This document shows positions 11,857 through 13,463 of a stretch of DNA of 13,463 bases, one piece after another. Position numbers and translations under genes: made by a program. This stretch comes from Pseudomonadota bacterium (GTDB lineage Bacteria > Pseudomonadota > Alphaproteobacteria > Sphingomonadales > Sphingomonadaceae), in the NCBI GenBank assembly GCA_023416515.1, contig JAEZHP010000130.1:1-13463 (forward strand), in the 5' to 3' direction. The notes under the pieces are model-generated. The model was not told where the DNA came from and ran no database searches. It saw nothing but the letters and a program-made list of their open reading frames with translations. Every line of letters starts with the position of its first letter. Within the stretch, counting starts at the first letter, position 1.

Positions 11857-13127
11857 GCCCGCTGACCGCACTCGTCGAACCGCTTCCTGAGATCGAAGAC
11901 CCGGCCTTCGCCGAGGCCTTCGACCGCTATGCGGATGCGCGCGTCATCCTGCTCGGGGAAGCGAGCCACGGAACGTCCCAATTCTACCGAGCCCGAGCCG
12001 CGATCACTCGGCGGCTGATCGAGCGCCATGGCTTCACCATCGTCGCCGTCGAGGCAGACTGGCCCGACGCGGCGAACATCGACCGTTTCATACGCCACCG
12101 GCCGCGGCGCGACGGGGAGGAGGCGGCGTTCCAGCGCTTCCCGACATGGATGTGGCGCAATGCCGAGGTCGATGAGTTCATCGGCTGGCTGCGCGAGTGG
12201 AACCGAGAGCGAGAAGAGGGCCGGCAGGCCGGCTTCTACGGGCTCGACCTCTACAACCTCAGCGGCTCGATGCGGGCGGTCATCGACTATCTGAAGGACG
12301 TCGATCCGGAGGCGTCGGAGATCGCCCGCGCCCGCTATGCCTGCCTCCAGCCCTACAGCCGGAACCCGGCGGCCTATGGGGCAGTCGCGCTCAGCGAAGG
12401 CTATGCGCGATGCGAGGCCCAGGTCTTGGCGATGCTTCGCGACCTTCACAACAACCGCCTGGAATATAGCTATAACGACGGCATGGAGTGGCTTGACGCG
12501 GCGGCCAATGCGCGCCTCGTCGCCAATGCCGAGGCCTATTATCGGGCGATGTATCACGGCTCGGCGGAGAGCTGGAACCTGCGCGACACGCACATGTTCG
12601 AAACGCTCTGCCAGCTCCTCGATTCTGGCGGCTCCAACGCGAAGGCCGTGGTTTGGGCTCATAACAGCCATATCGGCAACGCCGCGCATACCGACATGGG
12701 GCAGGTGAGGGGCGAGCTGAACATCGGTCAGCTGGTCAAGGAGCGGTTCGCGGACTCCGCGCGGCTCATCGGTTTCGGAACGCACAGCGGAACGGTGGCG
12801 GCGGCTGACGACTGGGACGAGCCGATGCAGGTAAAGACGGTGCGCCCGTCGCTTCCGGGAAGCTGGGAGCGGTTGAGTTTCGAGACCGGTGAGCCGCGCT
12901 TCCTTCTCGATCTTCGCGAACCGCCCCAGGAGACGCTGGAGTCGCGCCTCGAACGGTTCATCGGGGTCATCTACCGGCCCGAGACCGAGCGCTGGAGCCA
13001 TTATGCCGAGGCGGAGCTCGGCAGGCAGTTCGATGCCTGGGTGTGGTTCGAACAGACCAGGGCGGTGACTCCGCTGGCCGGACCCGAGCGGAGCGGCGAG
13101 GACGATCTTTGGCCGTTCGGCCTCTGA
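11853..13127 (+). CDS. Erythromycin esterase family protein
   Basis: The 424-residue protein belongs to the EreA/EreB-like hydrolase family. Family-defining parts are ILLGEASHGTSQFYRARAAI at 32-51 with Glu36 and His39 (His39 corresponds to the catalytic histidine of EreB), VAVEADWPDA at 64-73, FYGLDLYNLSGSM at 128-140, and VVWAHNSHIGN at 267-276 with His270 and His273. Most family members are not known to hydrolyse macrolides, and chromosomal ones next to pcm are probably housekeeping or stress hydrolases of unknown substrate. The start is ATG 11853 inside the pcm stop, with GGAGGAG (11841-11847) upstream. Its stop is only 5 bases before the csbD promoter. Calling it a resistance gene would not be justified by sequence alone. 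Confidence 0.9.
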   Translation: MSPLTALVEPLPEIEDPAFAEAFDRYADARVILLGEASHGTSQFYRARAAITRRLIERHGFTIVAVEADWPDAANIDRFIRHRPRRDGEEAAFQRFPTWMWRNAEVDEFIGWLREWNREREEGRQAGFYGLDLYNLSGSMRAVIDYLKDVDPEASEIARARYACLQPYSRNPAAYGAVALSEGYARCEAQVLAMLRDLHNNRLEYSYNDGMEWLDAAANARLVANAEAYYRAMYHGSAESWNLRDTHMFETLCQLLDSGGSNAKAVVWAHNSHIGNAAHTDMGQVRGELNIGQLVKERFADSARLIGFGTHSGTVAAADDWDEPMQVKTVRPSLPGSWERLSFETGEPRFLLDLREPPQETLESRLERFIGVIYRPETERWSHYAEAELGRQFDAWVWFEQTRAVTPLAGPERSGEDDLWPFGL

Positions 13128-13132
13128 CCGCC

Positions 13133-13157
13133 GGAACTTTCAGCCCATCAATTCGTT
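13133..13157 (+). promoter_or_regulatory. EcfG-type general stress promoter of csbD
   Basis: GGAAC (13133-13137), a 16-base spacer, then CGTT (13154-13157) exactly fits the promoter pattern recognised by the alphaproteobacterial general stress sigma factor EcfG. Transcription would start about 7-10 bases downstream, giving a leader of roughly 35 bases before the csbD ATG. CsbD-family genes are typical members of that regulon. Confidence 0.85.
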
Positions 13158-13199
13158 TCGGAAAGCAACTGAACTGATTGAAATAGAAGGAGAATTCCG

Positions 13200-13370
13200 A
13201 TGGGTGAACTTGGCGACAAGATCAAAGGAAACGTCAACGAGGCGGCCGGCAAGATCAAGCAGCAGAGCGCAAATCCGGCGACTCGCGACGAAGGCGCGGC
13301 CCAGGAGCTCAAGGGCAAGGGTGAGCAGTTCAAGGGCAAGGTGAAGGGCCTTCTCGGCGACGACATCTAG
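13200..13370 (+). CDS. CsbD family stress protein
   Basis: This short 56-residue protein is too small for default ORF calling but clear: it starts MGELGDKIKGNVNEAAGKIK and continues with a second KGKGEQFKGKVKG repeat, the amphipathic Lys/Gly-rich pattern of the CsbD family. CsbD was named for a sigma-B controlled stress gene of Bacillus; its biochemical role is unknown, and it is small, soluble and probably largely helical. The ATG has AAGGAG (13187-13192) 7 bases upstream. A perfect EcfG-type promoter precedes it, so expression under stress and in stationary phase is expected. A hairpin follows the stop directly. Confidence 0.93.
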   Translation: MGELGDKIKGNVNEAAGKIKQQSANPATRDEGAAQELKGKGEQFKGKVKGLLGDDI

Positions 13371-13402
13371 GGTTTGTTAAGGCTTCGGCCGTTTAACGAA
13401 CC
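13371..13402 (+). terminator. Hairpin with UUCG loop after csbD
   Basis: GGTTTGTTAA (13371-13380) pairs with TTAACGAACC (13393-13402), ten pairs with one G-U. Inside, GGC-TTCG-GCC makes a very stable tetraloop hairpin, with a GT bulge on the 3' side. It begins at the base after the csbD stop. There is no T tract, so this is a 3'-end stabiliser or a weak terminator. Confidence 0.55.
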
Positions 13403-13433
13403 GTAAGTACCGCAACTGATAGCAACGTGTAGG

Positions 13434-13463
13434 CCCCCCCCCCCGGGGGGGGGGGCGGGGTGG
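13434..13463. other. Poly-C/poly-G run at the window end
   Basis: Eleven C are followed by eleven G, then CGGGGTGG. Such a homopolymer palindrome is unlike anything else in the window and sits exactly at the end. It is most easily explained as a read or assembly artefact at a contig end; no function is proposed. Confidence 0.6.

Noticed and set aside
11742..13001. A 419-codon open frame on the minus strand
   Set aside because: It is antisense to the esterase-family gene and has only low-complexity composition with no motif.
11853..13127. A macrolide-resistance gene
   Set aside because: Family membership alone does not show resistance; the gene sits with pcm in a chromosomal setting with no mobile element, so resistance is not claimed.
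1..13463. CRISPR array, insertion sequence, prophage or replication origin
   Set aside because: No regularly spaced direct repeats, transposase, integrase, phage structural gene or DnaA-box cluster was seen on either strand.

Overview
The window reads as chromosomal DNA of an alphaproteobacterium, most likely of the order Sphingomonadales. The base composition is very GC-rich. It carries alphaproteobacterial marker genes (an NDUFA12-type complex I subunit, a DUF2155 lipoprotein, a twin cold-shock-domain protein), the conserved block aroQ-accB-accC-aat facing DUF2155 and NDUFA12, and a GGAAC-N16-CGTT promoter of the EcfG general-stress type. No phage, IS, plasmid or CRISPR signature was seen, so most of the window is core genome. 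The last ~30 bases (a C11-G11 run) look like a contig-end artefact.

Layout. (1) 109-864, minus: secE-nusG, heading toward a presumed rplK beyond the left edge. tRNA-Trp(CCA) lies divergently at 1073-1148, followed by a gene-free stretch with two perfect hairpins. (2) 1343-3097, minus: a fatty-acyl-AMP ligase-like enzyme standing alone. (3) 3219-4420, plus: RecX and a twin cold-shock protein. (4) 4421-4675: a gene-free but highly structured stretch, with a GC-rich hairpin, a nested inverted repeat, a perfect three-way-junction palindrome and a hairpin over the next start codon. (5) 4676-5685, plus: NDUFA12 and a DUF2155 lipoprotein. (6) 5487-8938, minus: aroQ-accB-accC-arsC-aat, combining shikimate and fatty-acid precursor enzymes with an inserted ArsC-like gene and the N-end-rule transferase. 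aat overlaps the DUF2155 gene tail-to-tail by 199 nt. (7) 8986-10559, plus: thiS and thiG for thiazole synthesis, separated by an antisense gene for a small secreted protein that is frameshifted at a C6/G6 run. (8) 10520-11149, minus: a class I methyltransferase. (9) 11200-13370, plus: pcm (isoaspartate repair) coupled by ATGA to an erythromycin-esterase-family gene, then a CsbD stress protein under the EcfG-type promoter.

Genes are packed tightly, with several convergent overlaps and start/stop overlaps. The most notable signals are the structured intergenic element at 4435-4623, the csbD promoter, the one-base frameshift near 9592-9597, and the long antisense coding overlap of aat with the DUF2155 gene. 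No gene of wholly unknown type forms an obvious new system here.
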